A stretch of DNA of 64,000 nucleotides from positions 112,878,358 to 112,942,357 of the forward strand of contig NC_084794.1 of NCBI RefSeq assembly GCF_963169125.1, written 5' to 3'. This document shows positions 23,094 through 35,597 of the stretch, in pieces. The notes below the pieces were generated by a model. The model was not told where the DNA came from. It saw nothing but the letters and a program-made list of their open reading frames with translations, and searched no databases. The position numbers and the translations under genes are program-made. This DNA comes from Humulus lupulus. Lineage: Eukaryota > Streptophyta > Magnoliopsida > Rosales > Cannabaceae. Numbering within the stretch: position 1 is the first letter of the stretch; every line of letters starts with the position of its first letter.

Positions 23094-24101
23094 TGTTGGG
23101 AATATATGATTTTACTCTTTGCAAATCAACAATGAATAATGAGAATAAAGCAATATTCTAAACCCTACATGTTAATCAAGACCCAAATTCAAACTATGAA
23201 TATAATTCTCGATAATCAAATAAACATGTTCATGATATGAATGTCAATCTTGAATATAATAAACTAAATAATTAAATGATGATAAGATGGATTTAGAAAT
23301 ATTTAATCATCAATACTAACAGTGAAAACACAATAGAGTAACACAAAATAAAGTTAGGGTTAGATAGATACAACCTTTGATTTAGAGAAACTTGAATCTT
23401 CAAACTTGGGGAACTTCTAAGGCTTATACACAATAAGAATATTGTTGTCCAAAATCTATATTCCAAGTCTTCCCTTATTGCTTGAAGCTTCAACTAAGTA
23501 GAATGAGATTTGGGATTGAACAAGCCTTAAAACTCATGCAAGTCAAGCAAAGCTAGATGAGTTTCTTGGAGAAAACTTTGGTCTTAGAAAGCTAGAGAGA
23601 GAAAAAGGTTATAGAGAGAGTTGGAAAGTGTGATCAAGACTTTACAACTCTAATAACTCATATTTATAGTGTAGGCGTCATCATTAGTCTAATTAATAGG
23701 ATCAGAGCATTTAAAACACATCATTTGGAGCATTTTACGTAAACTGTACGACCCTAAAAGACTGCCCATGCAATGTATCGCTTGCATGAAGGTGACGTAG
23801 TTGCTAGCGATATGTAGCCTGCTAGGGCTTTTGAAGCCCTTTGCATTTTGGCGATGCTAAGCCACTTAGGGGGTGATGCATCACCACCCTCTATTACTTT
23901 AAACCCCTCCAATGGTCTTAAAATTGCTCCAAATGCTACCAAACTTTTTGGGAATGTTTGGATGCCTCATTGTATCACTTTAGACCCATAAAAGTCACTT
24001 TTATATGCCTTCTACACAATATCATATTTTCACTTCTCTTTAAGTGAAAATCGTTAAGTGTTTTGCACCTCAATGTGTAAACATCTTAACCAATCTCAAC
24101 A
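23094..24101 (-). mobile_element. Solo LTR (family F), 5-bp duplication with one mismatch
   Basis: 1008 bp. In its own orientation it runs from TGTTGAGATTGGTTAAGATG to CCCAACA (TGTTGGGAATATATG at 23094). Flanks are GTATT (23089-23093) and GTATC (24102-24106). The LTR at 24625-27396 has the same ends in the opposite orientation. It splits the transposon gene whose other parts lie at 22188-23093 and 24107-24620. Confidence 0.8.
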
Positions 24102-24106
24102 GTATC

Positions 24107-24620
24107 CTTTCTCGTGGTCGTTGTGTTGAAGAAGCAATTGGTCATTCTGATCTTTCTTCTAGAACAAGCCTGTAAAATAATATTAATAATTAAAAATCTT
24201 ACAAAAAAACTAAAATATAATAGTTTATATAATTATATAAGCACGATACATCACCTATTCATGTATATCATCAGATATGATGATCAATTTCTTAGACAAT
24301 GATATAAGATGTCAATAGCCTGAATAACTATGTACATATTATGATCTGGATATGCAAAAAAAAAAAAAAAGTTTCGCCAGCTTAATAACATCAATAACCA
24401 CCACTTGGTAGTTGTTACTTGGCCCTTTGTCAACAAGTTTACCCGATGCAACAATATTGGACAGCGAACCAATGGCTAATTGGCAACTATATTCCTGCAC
24501 ATCATAATAAGTAAGATTTTATATATATGTACATACATAGTCATTTTATTCAACCATAAAAATTTTATGTACTAATATGTCATTCGAGCTAGAGAAAGAT
24601 GATGTATTTAACCAAGTGGT
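24107..24620 (-). pseudogene. Further exon of the Ulp1-bearing transposon gene
   Basis: Minus-strand sequence near 24490-24370 reads CQLAIGSLSNIVASGKLV, followed by QVVVIDVIKLAKL. This resembles a short domain that precedes the Ulp1 protease in some plant En/Spm-type ORFs (DUF8039-like). The poly-A run at 24357-24371 (poly-T in the gene's sense) interrupts it. The identification is from memory of the family pattern, so the confidence is modest. Confidence 0.4.
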
Positions 24621-24624
24621 GGAT

Positions 24625-27396
24625 TGTTAGGATTGGTTAAATAGTAAAATTTGTTAGGCACAAAGAGGTGCAAAAACCATAACAATTTCACTAAAGTCAA
24701 CATGAGCAGGATGACTTATGGTATAGGCATCAATAAATTATCTTTTTGGTTCAAAGTATTTCTTTGGAGTATATAAGAGTACCCAAAAATTTGGAGGCAT
24801 TTGGAGACATATTGAGGCGAGTTTGGGTATGTTATTCTAGAGGTATCAGCATTGCGTCGCCTGTGGGAGGCGACATATCACTCGGGATAAAAACCCCCAA
24901 ACAGGTGATGCATCGCCTAGGCGATCTGTACGTGACCATACAATTACGTAATTTTGGCTCCAAAACATAGTTTAAAATTCTCTAATATCATTGGTTGACA
25001 CTAATGATGGTTTTATTAGGGTTAGTGCCCTAAAATAATGTGAAAAGATAATTTATTGATTTAAATAAAAGTACAATTATATTATATTTGATTACTAAAA
25101 TTATTGTTTGAATAATTTATATATAAATATTAGAAAATTCCATATTCATTTATGAAAATATGATCTTATATAATGAATAAAATAGTAAACAACATATTAA
25201 AGTACGAAATTTTTAAACAATTGTTGCTAGTATGGTTTACAAACCATATGTTTGAATGTAGATCATCTAGATTCAGATTATTGATGTGAATAGACATCCT
25301 GGTAAATGTACTTTATATAATTATGATTAAATATGACAAGAGCAATGTGAATTAATTTATTTATAAACTTACCGGTTAACATAAAGATTTAATTCATATC
25401 TTAAAAGATGATCATTTGTAGATCAGTCTAAATTTTGAGTAGTCATGAACTCTTGTTCATGTTTATTGGATCTTTTGGTTAATTCGTTAGGGTCTCTTAA
25501 TATAATGAGGCTAGTGACTTTTGTTTTGGAGATTCAATAGCTTGAATGGCTGGGGACATGATTTTACAATACTGAAATTCATGCTTTCCTGGCGGATCGA
25601 ATATTGGCTCCCTTAAGGGTTAATTCTGGGACTGAATAGTTATTGAGCTCAAATCTATAATATGATTATAGATCAATTATTTACTGGTGAATTAATAGTA
25701 CTTAAGGAACAAGAGGTAATTAGAAAGGTAAAACGATAATTCTTGACCAGCTCTAATTAGCGACTAATAATTGGAAGACAGATTTACATATATTGATTAT
25801 ATCAATGGACTGTAAGAGATTACTCTGTAAATATAATTTTATAATTACTGAGAGTGCAATTCCAAATTTATAGTGGAGAAATAATAGAATTAATAAATAA
25901 GATTATTTAATTAAAGAGTTTAACTAATAGTCTAGTTTATTGGAGTTTAGTATTATAGGTCCATGGTCCTCGAGTCGCTTCTATCCTACACTGTCAAGGG
26001 TAAAGATGTCATAGGTAAGATTAATGGAGAAAATGAATAAATTGCAAAGGAATTAATTTTCCAGAGCTAAGTGATAATTATGTGTAATTAATTATTTAAC
26101 TATTTTTTTTATTTTAAAAATTTTATATTAGTTGAAACTAAAATTAATCAGTGTTTGGATTAATATTATATACAAGTTTAATATTATCTTAGTATAAGAT
26201 AATTATTCAAACTGATAAATTAAGATAAGGTTAATTTTGAATTAACTGATATTTATTTTTGAAATAATATTTATATTATTTTTCGGAATAAATATATTGT
26301 CTTAAATTTAATTAAACAAACAAATGAGAAAAATTAGGGACACTATGTGTGGCACACACAAATGTACCGTGTGTCCCTAGGATTTAAATTTTGGATTTCA
26401 AATATTATTTGTTTATTTAATTATTGTTTTAATTTGATTAAATTAAATAATAAAAATAAAATTACAACATATCAGTTATGAGTTAAATAAATTGAAAGAA
26501 AATAAAATTATTTTATTATCTTTATAAATTTAAAAAGATATATACGATTTTTTTAATCAATTGAATGAGACGTATCAGTCAGAAAAACTATCGACAAAAA
26601 TTTTCTAAGCCTGAAAATTTTCTAGAGCTCTCTAAAAACCTTATCTCTTCTCCGAACTCTCTAGATCTCATGTGTTGAGAATATCTAGAGAGCATAAATA
26701 ATCAAATCAAGGAATCTTATGTGCCCACACTTGTCCTTGTGTGTTTGAGGAATGACTTGGAAGACTGTGGTGTGAGTCTTCGCTGGATAGGAAGATCATT
26801 TGATTATACAAAAAGACTCCAGGAGTCTTGATGGGCTACAAGAGGTATTCTTCTTGATTTAATGTATAAATATATGTATTGATCATGGCTCAGTATTAAT
26901 ATTTTTTAAAACCACCCCACCCCTTCTGTTGCGTATCTGATTTTATTCAAATTAATACCAACAGGTTCATATACTATTTAAAGGATTCATTTGAGACTTT
27001 AGTGAATTGATCACTCACCACTCCCTCTCTCTAACTCACAAGATTACTAGTTTTCTCCAAGATCTTCATCAAGAAAACTACACTTGCATGAAGATTAAGG
27101 CTTGTAAATCTCAATTTCACTCCAACTTGTAGTAGCTTCAAGCAATCTCTAAGGGGAGGCAAGGAACAGAGATGTTTGGACAAATAATTCAATTTGTGTC
27201 AAGCCTTTGTCATCTCCATTGATTCACATAAGATCATAGTCTTTATGATTTTATGTAACTAAGGGTATTCTCTCCAATTGTCCCTTCTATCACTTGTTCT
27301 TATTTGTGATATTCCTTTATTGTGAACTAGGTTATGTTGGGTTTGTTTACTTGAATTGTAACATTCAAAGTTGTGTGTTTAGCCATATCCCCAACA
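24625..27396 (+). mobile_element. LTR of family F, split by a second LTR
   Basis: Begins TGTTAGGATTGGTTAAATAG and ends CCCCAACA, the same ends as 23094-24101. Removing the nested insertion at 25014-26963 leaves about 822 bp. Flanks are TGGAT and TTGAG, which do not match, so this may be a remaining LTR of a larger element or a recombination product rather than a simple solo LTR. Confidence 0.75.
25014..26963 (+). mobile_element. Solo LTR (family R, about 1.9 kb) nested in LTR F
   Basis: Starts TATTAGGGTTAGTGCCC (a TG end changed to TA) and ends with ACCAACA. Flanks are GGTTT (25009-25013) and GGTTC (26964-26968). Long stretches match 42996-43850 and 59204-61028, for example GGATCGAATATTGG... 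and GGTCCATGGTCC. It shares the C-G-rich tail phrase TTCTGTTGCGTATC with the others. No internal genes, so the lineage (Ty1/copia or Ty3/gypsy) is not established. Confidence 0.8.
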
Positions 27397-28432
27397 TTGA
27401 GAACATCAAGAGAGTCTAAGATTTTTCCTCTATATCTTATATGCCTACACACTTAGATTCACTTGTCATCTGGGAAAACCTTGTGAATACTTAGGAACCA
27501 TAGACTAACAATTAGAACATTAAATTATAGATAATGAAAATTCTTATGGAACAACATAGGGGGAAATTATTGACCTAGATTTTTATTGATGATTTGAATT
27601 CTTGATTTGCAATTAGTTTACTTTCTTGAAACTTTATTTACTTTTCTTTATTTTCTTGAAATATTATTTGACTTAGATTGAAAGAAAAATCATGCTTGGT
27701 AATTAACAACTTAAAAATTAGTCTCTGTGGGATCGATTTTAATATACTACTTGTTACGATACGTGCTCTTGAGTGAGGTTGATAAAATCAATAACACCAT
27801 GATACATGTCGAGCCTATTCCCTCATCACATAGATTACTTACATACGACTAGGATCAAAACCATCAACTACTAGTTGAGTCTTTGGATCCAATTGAAGGA
27901 AAAAGATAGCAAGCCAATATAAAGTGGCAACATACCAGCAAAAAGTTACTCGCTATTTTAATTCACAAATCAAAAATAGAAAATTCATAGTGGTAGATTT
28001 GGTACTGAGACGATTCTTCCTAAATACATGAGACCAGGCTGCAGAGGTTCTAGGACTAAATTGGGAAGGACCTTATCAAGTCGAAGATATACTACAACCT
28101 GGAACATACAAGTTAGCACGACTCAACAAGGAACTAATTCCACGATACTGGAATGGCAAGAATCTTTGAAAATATTACCAATCAACACCACTTTTAGAGG
28201 GGTGGCTTATATGTCATGTATAACTTGTGTATAGTTAGAAAAATGGGTGGTCGAACTCTGATTAGTCGCTTATAAGTTGTAAAAACCATCCATTATTTGA
28301 CAATGGTTTCTTGTACAAATTTATTTTGATAAGACATGATTGTTCATATTTTACGAGTTAATAAAAGGGACTGTTCGAAGCACAATCAATTTATTGCCAT
28401 ATAATTGTGTCTTTTCACAAGTATTTTCTAAT

Positions 28433-28478
<46 letters not shown>

Positions 28479-28870
28479 ATGTTGTATATATAAATTTCAA
28501 TTTTAATACAAGTAAGTTATGTTTGAACAAGTCTAGTCAATTGGCAAGTGACTAAGGACCTCAAGCTCCTCGAACACTTGGGGGCATATAAGGTAATAAG
28601 GAAAGCAAGACATATTATTATATATGTATAAGGACACGAGCAAAATAAGAAGTAAAGCATGCCATAAATACTTAGAATATTTTTTCTAAAATAAGAAATT
28701 TATAAAGTATTATGCTTTAATTGGTCAATGCACGAGCAACACATTGTCTAAGGAAGATTAAAACATACATAGATAATACTAAAATGTTGCACGAGCTGCA
28801 TATTGTCTTTGCACTATGGATAGTAGTGCCCTGGTGCTCATAAATAATTACATAAAATTAATTAAAAAAA
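27397..28870 (+). pseudogene. Gypsy integrase C-terminal remnant (element H, plus strand)
   Basis: At about 27897-28180 the plus strand translates, across a stop, to the end of a Tat integrase: YQQKVTRYFN, then FIVVDLVLRRFF, then EVLGLNWEGPYQVEDI and LARLNKELIPRYW. This is the GPY/F C-terminal module. Everything upstream of it (core, RT, gag) is missing; 27397-27860 is unassigned DNA containing TCTCTGTGGGATCGAT. Downstream to 28870 is non-coding element DNA. The element's antisense ORF follows on the minus strand. Confidence 0.7.
28436..28475 (+). repeat. (GT)n microsatellite
   Basis: An uninterrupted run of about 19-20 GT units between the integrase remnant and the antisense ORF of element H. 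Confidence 0.97.
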
Positions 28871-29339
28871 TTATTTTGCAGCAGGGTTAATAGAAGCTGG
28901 TTGGTCGACATCTTGGCCTTGGTCGTTCGCATCTTCATTCTCTTCTTGAAGGATGGTTTCCTCGCCAGGAATTGAGCTCTCAAGGATGTGTCGATTAAGA
29001 CACTTGGCTAATTCAGAACTCCTTAGTTGTTCGAGCAAGTATGAAAAGTTGACCTCCTAATTATGCTTCCAGAATAAGTGGAAGCAGTTGAATACGGACT
29101 CGACATACATTTACTTGGTCTTAGCAACAACTTCAACCGCCTTTTTCTCCAACTCCTTCTTTTCCTTCGACTAGAGCTCCCATTCATTCTCAAGAGAATT
29201 CTTGGTCACAATTAACTCAACAATAACCTTTCACAACTTCTTGAGAAGACTGTTGTTCTCTTCCTCTAGGTTGTCGATCTGCACTTCAATTTTCTTAGCT
29301 TTGGCTTGCTGGAGACTATAGCCTAGTTGCAAGACACCC
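28871..29339 (-). pseudogene. Antisense extra ORF of element H, coiled-coil 3' exon
   Basis: The minus strand encodes a Lys/Glu-rich coiled coil (for example LEEENNSLLKKL near 29260-29225, then ENEWELQSKEKKELEKK), like the tails of the antisense ORFs at 38810-39516 and 47995-48486. The upstream splice acceptor is TTTTTTTAG with its last base at 29339. A stop interrupts the coil. It continues, past the nested LTRs, at 34384-35597. It is antisense to the integrase remnant on its left. Confidence 0.6.
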
Positions 29340-30113
29340 TAAAAAAATATTAGAACATGTACATGTTGGTTTTTGATCATGTGATTGACAGTGCAGCAGA
29401 AGCATGTAATAATATTTTAATGCTATAACAACAATTATTAAAGCATAAGAATGAATCACTCTAGGAATCATAACTAGAATGAGATCTTTCTCATGCGACA
29501 TGAATCTAAATAAAATAGAAAATTACAAATACCTTCTAGATGTAGAACATGCATAAATCAAATAACGTCTTAGCCTCCTAACCCACCATCTTCCATACTA
29601 TGCCTCGCACAAAGAGAATGAAATGGGTGGTGTCTATGCTATTTGGTAGGATACACAAGAACACACTTTTGAATCTCAACACATGAGAAAGTGCTCTTCT
29701 CACAATATTGAGAGAAAAAATTTCTCTATTTTTCTCTCTTGGAAAATAACGTGAAATACATTTGATGTCTTATCTGCTCTCTTGATGTTATGTTCTATTT
29801 ATATGACAAGAAAAAGATGACCTAGCCCTAATCTCATTGGGCCTATGCATGGGCCATAATCCATTTGAGCTACAGTTGGCACCAACTACAGGGCTATGGG
29901 CCCTGTGGTATTTTATCTCTATAAAATGCTATTTGTTGGGCCTTAATCATATTAGTTTATGTAGTATACAATTATACCACAAAACTAAATATGATTAAAT
30001 TAGTTTCACAAAATTATCAATATAATTTTATTTTCCATTAAATATTATTTCACAAATAATATTAATTTGCGAGATTAAAAATATTACTTTATTATTTTTA
30101 ATCATTTCCTTTT

Positions 30114-30959
30114 TGTTGACTGTCTTTTTTACTATCAACTAATTAAACAATAACTTAAATAAATGCAAGTAAGAGACAAATTTTACGTGGTTCAGGTTAT
30201 AAACAACCCTAGTCCACGAGGATTTAGTATCAGTGTTCTTGAAGCTTGAGATGGCATGCTTCAATGGAGGTTTTCTCAGGCAGTGTGTATGTTGCTTTGA
30301 GTAAAAAAGTGGGATCAAATGTCTAAAAGCCAAAAGTCCCTTACAATGGATGCCCTATCCCTATTTATAGTGGATGAGGGGAAATTAATTCCCTTAATCT
30401 ATATATATTACAAATATTCCCCATCATTTGGGAGTTTAATGCTAATTAACACCTTCGGGTGCTCTAATTAAGGTGGTGGGCCCAAGCGTATCACACAGGG
30501 CCCAATTTGTAGGTTACAACCCACTTCTTTACAGGAGGCACGCCCCCTGACACTGATAGAACGCAACTTAATGTTTCCCATGTCAAGCGGTGCATTGGGA
30601 CATGTCAATTGTCGAGTGTACGGGGTCGACACCACTACTTGAGGCATAAAAAGATGTTAGATGGTCGCTTGCAGTTCAAAGCTACTGCGACTAACATCTA
30701 GCGTTACCTCCAGGTCCCTACGACAAACTCCTAGGCTTGGAGGACTAATTTATCAAGAAGACAGGAGGACCATAACAGATGTCCGTGGGACGTGGCCTAA
30801 CTTGAAGACATCCACACCTGGAAACGGATAATAACGCATTGGAGGAATCTACGCTCCAAGGGGATCTAGGCGAGCTCTGCAAGACTTCATTAGCTCTCCA
30901 GGAGCCAAATCACTTCTCTAATGAGTGCCGCGTGTCCAATGATGAAATCACAGGCAACA
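30114..30959 (-). mobile_element. Solo LTR, Tat family A, perfect 5-bp duplication
   Basis: 846 bp. In its own orientation it runs from TGTTGCCTGTGATTTCATCA to GTCAACA. Flanks are CTTTT on both sides (30109-30113 and 30960-30964). It has the CTAGTCCACGAG block near 30210, like the other family A LTRs, and is nested in the family R solo LTR. Confidence 0.92.
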
Positions 30960-31954
30960 CTTTTAATACCAAATCCTACCTCTGTGTTATCGAGCTAATA
31001 TGGGGACAGTATGGACCCGTAGTTCTAAGTTCCACTAATTTAATTAATTTCACTTACTCTTAGTTCTATTTATTAATTTATTAACTATGAACTATTCCAC
31101 TAGAAATTCATAGTTGAACTCTCAAAACTACAATATTATATTATTAGAAGATATACTGATAAAGTTGTCTATTTATTTAGTCATTACATGAGTTATGACC
31201 CTCTGCTAGTTGTTCATAATTAAATCTAGGTCTTAGTGTTCGTTAACCTCTCTAATTATGCATTTATCAATTAATTCCATTGATTCTCTAATGAATATTA
31301 TTCTATAAATTTAATTATTGAATGAAATTTTTGTTCACTAACAGAAATTGAGCGCTCTATTTCAAGCCCCCAATCAACACTAAAAGGAATATTAATCTGC
31401 TTTCATTTAAGTAAGGAGTAGATTCCATATGTGTGAAATATGTTCCCAGCCACTTGTAGTTCTATGACTCTAAGATATTAGGAATTCTGTCGTAGGAATA
31501 TTGAACCTTACCTGATAGGTCAAAAGTCATAAAAGCACAAATAGGAGTTCATTACTCATTTCAAGATTGAGGTCAAGTCTCAAACGACCATCGATTGATG
31601 AATGTTGAACTTCTATATTTTAACGGAGATTATCATAATTTCTTTCTTTCACCATGCCCCAGTCCAATAGATTCTATATTGTAAATGGTACCTCCATATT
31701 TTTGTGTCGCTGCACTCAACAATCCGGATAAACTGTTCTGTCTTAAACAGAAGATAGACCATACTTATAATCTTTATTAAATAAAGCTCCTCCTTTATTT
31801 AGTGATTATAGATAATTGTTATATTGTTATCTTGAATTAAATCCTCTTGTATATATATCATTATACATATACTTAATTCAAGAACACATCAATAATATTG
31901 GATCCTCGTGATAAATGACATGTATAATTAAATACAAATATGAGTGTAAAATAG

Positions 31955-34252
31955 TGTAACAACCCAAAATCACTAATAAGGCTTAAGGGCCTTGATTAGT
32001 GTGTCGGGAGGGCATAATTGGTTTATGTGTGAATTTATTAATTTAATGCATGATTATATGATAAGCATGCTTGTATGGTTATATGAATGTAAATGTTATT
32101 ATATGTTATATTTGTGAGAACCACATTATTATGTGGGTAAATCTGCAGCATGCGACTTGAGGCGATCCTAGGGAGCTAGTTAGCGGGAAAGTCACAACGG
32201 TGGTTAATACTTGACTTGGGACAAGTCAAGGGGTATTTAAGGTATTGAATGGTTATTTAGGTTATCGGGTTATGGAAATAAATAATTGGAGATATATTTG
32301 AGGTTAGAAAGCTTAGGTGGGAATACTGTGGAATTTTACCATTTTGCCCTCAAGGATGTTTTCGACACCCTGAGCCTCGGGATTAACTTAATTACCTAAG
32401 GATAGACTAAGTAGAAACTCAGAACTTGGTGGAAACCAAGGAACCGGCCTTCCCTCTATCTCCCTTTCTCTATAAGAACACTACAAAAAACTTAGGGAAA
32501 ACTCAGATGGAATTTAGTGGATTGAGCTAGAGTTTTGGAGGATTAAACCAATGTTCATCTTAGGAGTTCAACCAGAGTTAAGGTAAGTTATAAGCTTTGC
32601 GCATGGTGATTAATTTTGTGTTTTGGCTGGGTTTTGAGGTGTTTATGGATTTTGATATTGAAGGATTGGGTTGAAGCTGAAACTTGGGAGTTAGCTCAGA
32701 AATCTTTAAGAGAGTTGGTTCATCAAAGAAGGTAAGCTCAAATTTATGGTTTAATGGCTGAACTTTAGTGTTTCCATGACTGGTTTTGATGTTTTAAGCT
32801 TTTAAGTTTTAGAGATTGAAGTGAGATTTTGGTGAGTCTCTAGGCTAAGTTTTTTTGCTGGGTTGTGTTATTGGAATTGTGTTGGAAGCTTTGTGATAAT
32901 TGAGTTGTGGAATTGGGATAATTTTGGATGGTTTTGAGTGAGGTTTGAGAGTCAAAAATGGAGGTTTTTCTGGGTTCGAAGGGGTTAGGCCGCGGCATAG
33001 TTCTTGGTGAGCCGCAGCCCTCTGAAGCCAATGCATGCTGAAGAAGGAGGGCAGGCCGCGGCATGGGGCTTGTAGGTTCGTGGCCCGTGTCTGGTTCTGA
33101 GCGTGGGAGGGCTCTGTTTGAGGTCCATTCCACGGCATGGGAGGCTAGAGCCGCGACCCTTAAGGAAATTAGGGGTTTTTGGATTTTAAGCATGGAAATT
33201 TAACCTAGGGTGCTCGGGATCGAATCTACTACCGTGCTTGATGGAATTCGATTTTTCAGAGATTAGAACTTTGTCTAGAAGCCCTTCTTTACAATTATTG
33301 ATGGTATCCCTTATCTTGGTTGTGACTAGGTACTAAGCTAGGCTCGGGAATCGGATCGTGCTCAAGAGGCATCGATCGTGATCAGTGCACTTGGAAACTA
33401 AAGGTAAGAAAACTGCACCCGGTTGTGATTTACAACAGGACTAAGGGTTCCCTGTTTGTGTACTTTATGAAGGATGGTATTATGCCATGTAAATAGTAAA
33501 CAAACGGCCTAAGAGTGCTGAGGTTTACACTAGCGCACAGGGCGCGACTCGGCCACTAGTAGCTGAGGACAGCTTATTATGCACTGAGCTCGGTTTAAGC
33601 GGGTCGGATTCAATGGGGTAAACAGAGGGTGCGACCTAAGGTGTCGACCCTGATTATCATGTGATTTAATTGTTATTATTGATTGGTGGATTTGTTATGC
33701 TGAATAGTTGAGTGTTGACTGGCTGAATCTTGGTTGTATCTACGTGCTATATGATTAATGTGATATGTTAAGTGTATGATCATGCTTAAAGGGTTATTCA
33801 ATTGTTATCACTGCTTGTTATATAATGTTATGTTTTCTTGCTGGGCCTTGGCTCACGGGTGCTTCGTGGTGCAGGTAAAGGCAAAGGCAAGATTGATCAG
33901 CCCTGACTCAGAGAGCTCTGAGAGAAGAATGTACATGATCAGCTACTCAGCTGCCACAGTTGAGGGGGAGACAAGAACAAGAGAACCGTAAATGTCTGTT
34001 TTGCCCTTAGAGTGGTTGGTGGTTGTTTATACTCTGGAAGTTTTGTAAACCAACTTTTAAACGCTGTTTCTTTTGGGATCCCTGGTGTAAAACGTTTAAT
34101 TAAATGAAATGTATCTTTTGAGACCAAAACCCTTTTTAACCCTAGCTCACCAATGGTTTTAGCAACACGTTTTTAACTAAATGACTTGATTAGCAAGTCC
34201 TGTACATTTATAAGTACACAGTGTAGCAGTCTTGGCTATCCAGGGTGTTACA
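31955..34252 (+). mobile_element. Solo LTR, family J (TGTAAC...GTTACA), 2298 bp
   Basis: Starts TGTAACAACCCAAAATCACT and ends CCAGGGTGTTACA. Flanks are AATAG and AATAT (4 of 5). It contains the phrase TTGGCTCACGGGTGCTTCG near 33847 and a GC-richer central block near 33040-33140 that differs in composition from its surroundings. Frames of about 100 codons in that block have no recognisable domain. Related copies: 48487-50762, 52828-56559, 62304-64000. Confidence 0.85.
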
Positions 34253-34383
34253 AATATTAACTTTATTTAATTAACAGTAACCGTTTATACAGAAATACGC
34301 TTTAAGGGCACAAATCCCAACAGTACAATAATGAGAAAAAGAATAAGTTAAATCATGATGAACTTAGACGAATAAGAACTTAC

Positions 34384-35597
34384 ACTGAGAATCTCATTAT
34401 AACTTCTTTCGACCAGGTGTTCATAAGGTAGCTTGGCGAGCTCATTAAAGATGTGAACATTGAGTTTGTGGTGCCCAATCTTCGAAGCCATCTTTGCAGA
34501 CATTTTTATTGCACCCTCTAACTGTTCGTTAGGGGCAGGCTCTTGAGGCTCTATTGAAGCATCTTCAATCACAATAGGAAAAGGTGGAGTACTCTGAGAA
34601 GATGGTTGTTTAGCAGACGTTACTCACTTCTTGGTACCAGCCTAACTACTCTCACCAGCTTTCCTACCCCTGCTCGATAATTGAGCGGTGCTAGCTTACA
34701 ATTCCAAGATGTTCGACATTTCTGTAAAAAAACTAAGAGTTAGTAAAACACAAAAATACATCAAGTAGTAAGAGCATGTTATGAAACTAAAATACCCAAA
34801 CTTCGATGAATGTGATCATCAGGAATTGGTTGAACCCAAGGACCTATTGACCAAGGTATTGTTATAAATTAAAACGAATTTGATTAGAAGAGAGGAACAC
34901 TAATTACCTCCATGTTGAAAAGCCAGATAGGTTGTCGGCATATCTGTAATAAAAATATACTTCTTGTGATATTTAACGACATTGGACTTGTGGGTTGTGT
35001 CGATTAGATACTTCTTACTATCTTGATGGTTTGGAAAAATCCAGTTCCACACTGTCTTGATTTGATTTTAAATCGAACAAATAATTTATTTCGAACAGAC
35101 TGGAAGCAGGCCATTCCTGTTGTTTGTACAATATATACAAGGTGGGTAACATTTTGTATCCATTTGGTGTTTTTTGGAAAGGTGTGATCTCAAAATAATT
35201 GCACACATCTTGAAAATATGAGTGAGGGGGAAGAATTGCACCCGCCTCACAATGATAATTCGACCAGGCACTAAAATCTCCTACCGGTAAATTTCCTTTC
35301 TTGTCGGGTTTCGCGAGCTACAAGTGAACATCCCAAAGTTCATGTTTGTTAGGATACAAGTCAAGGACCTTCTGAGATAAAGTAGATATTGGCACTACAT
35401 GCCAACTACTTGGTTTTTCTCTCTTCGATTTTTTGATTAGAGGATGATAATGAAATTAGACCGATGTGTACCCACGACGAGCTCTAGTAGATGAAACAGC
35501 TAGTTCTTGGTATTTTTGGATGATCTAGTCGTGTAGGGTTTGGAATAGGATTTGAACGGGGTTTAGAACGTCGAGCAGGGGCTTGGCGATCTTTCTT
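34384..35597 (-). pseudogene. Antisense extra ORF of element H, 5' exons
   Basis: Minus-strand frame 35018-35206 reads YFEITPFQKTPNGYKMLPTL, the pattern of the Transposase_28 ('putative gypsy type transposon') domain. The same pattern is in the antisense ORFs at 37330-37460 and 46330-46440. Frame 34348-34572 is an acidic segment ending at a splice donor GTAAGT (34383 down to 34378). Frameshifts and stops separate the pieces. The right end is cut at about 35598 by a truncated LTR. Confidence 0.6.

Larger units (their letters stand above)
29364..34322 (-). mobile_element. Solo LTR (family R), nested insertions inside, perfect 5-bp duplication
   Basis: In its own orientation it begins TGTTGGGATTTGTGCCC (right edge 34322) and ends CAACA (left edge TGTTGG at 29364). 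Flanks are GTACA on both sides (29359-29363 and 34323-34327). Removing the nested LTRs at 30114-30959 and 31955-34252 with their target copies leaves about 1805 bp, close to the 1825 bp of the copy at 59204-61028. It sits inside an intron of the antisense ORF. Confidence 0.88.

Noticed and set aside
23754..23942. 62-codon minus-strand frame with readable sequence
   Set aside because: Falls wholly inside the family F solo LTR; no domain.
28436..28475. Possible regulatory repeat (GT run)
   Set aside because: An ordinary microsatellite inside decayed transposon DNA; no evidence of function.
32840..33193. 117-codon minus-strand frame
   Set aside because: Lies in the GC-rich block of a family J LTR; low complexity, no domain, not shared in frame with the other copies.
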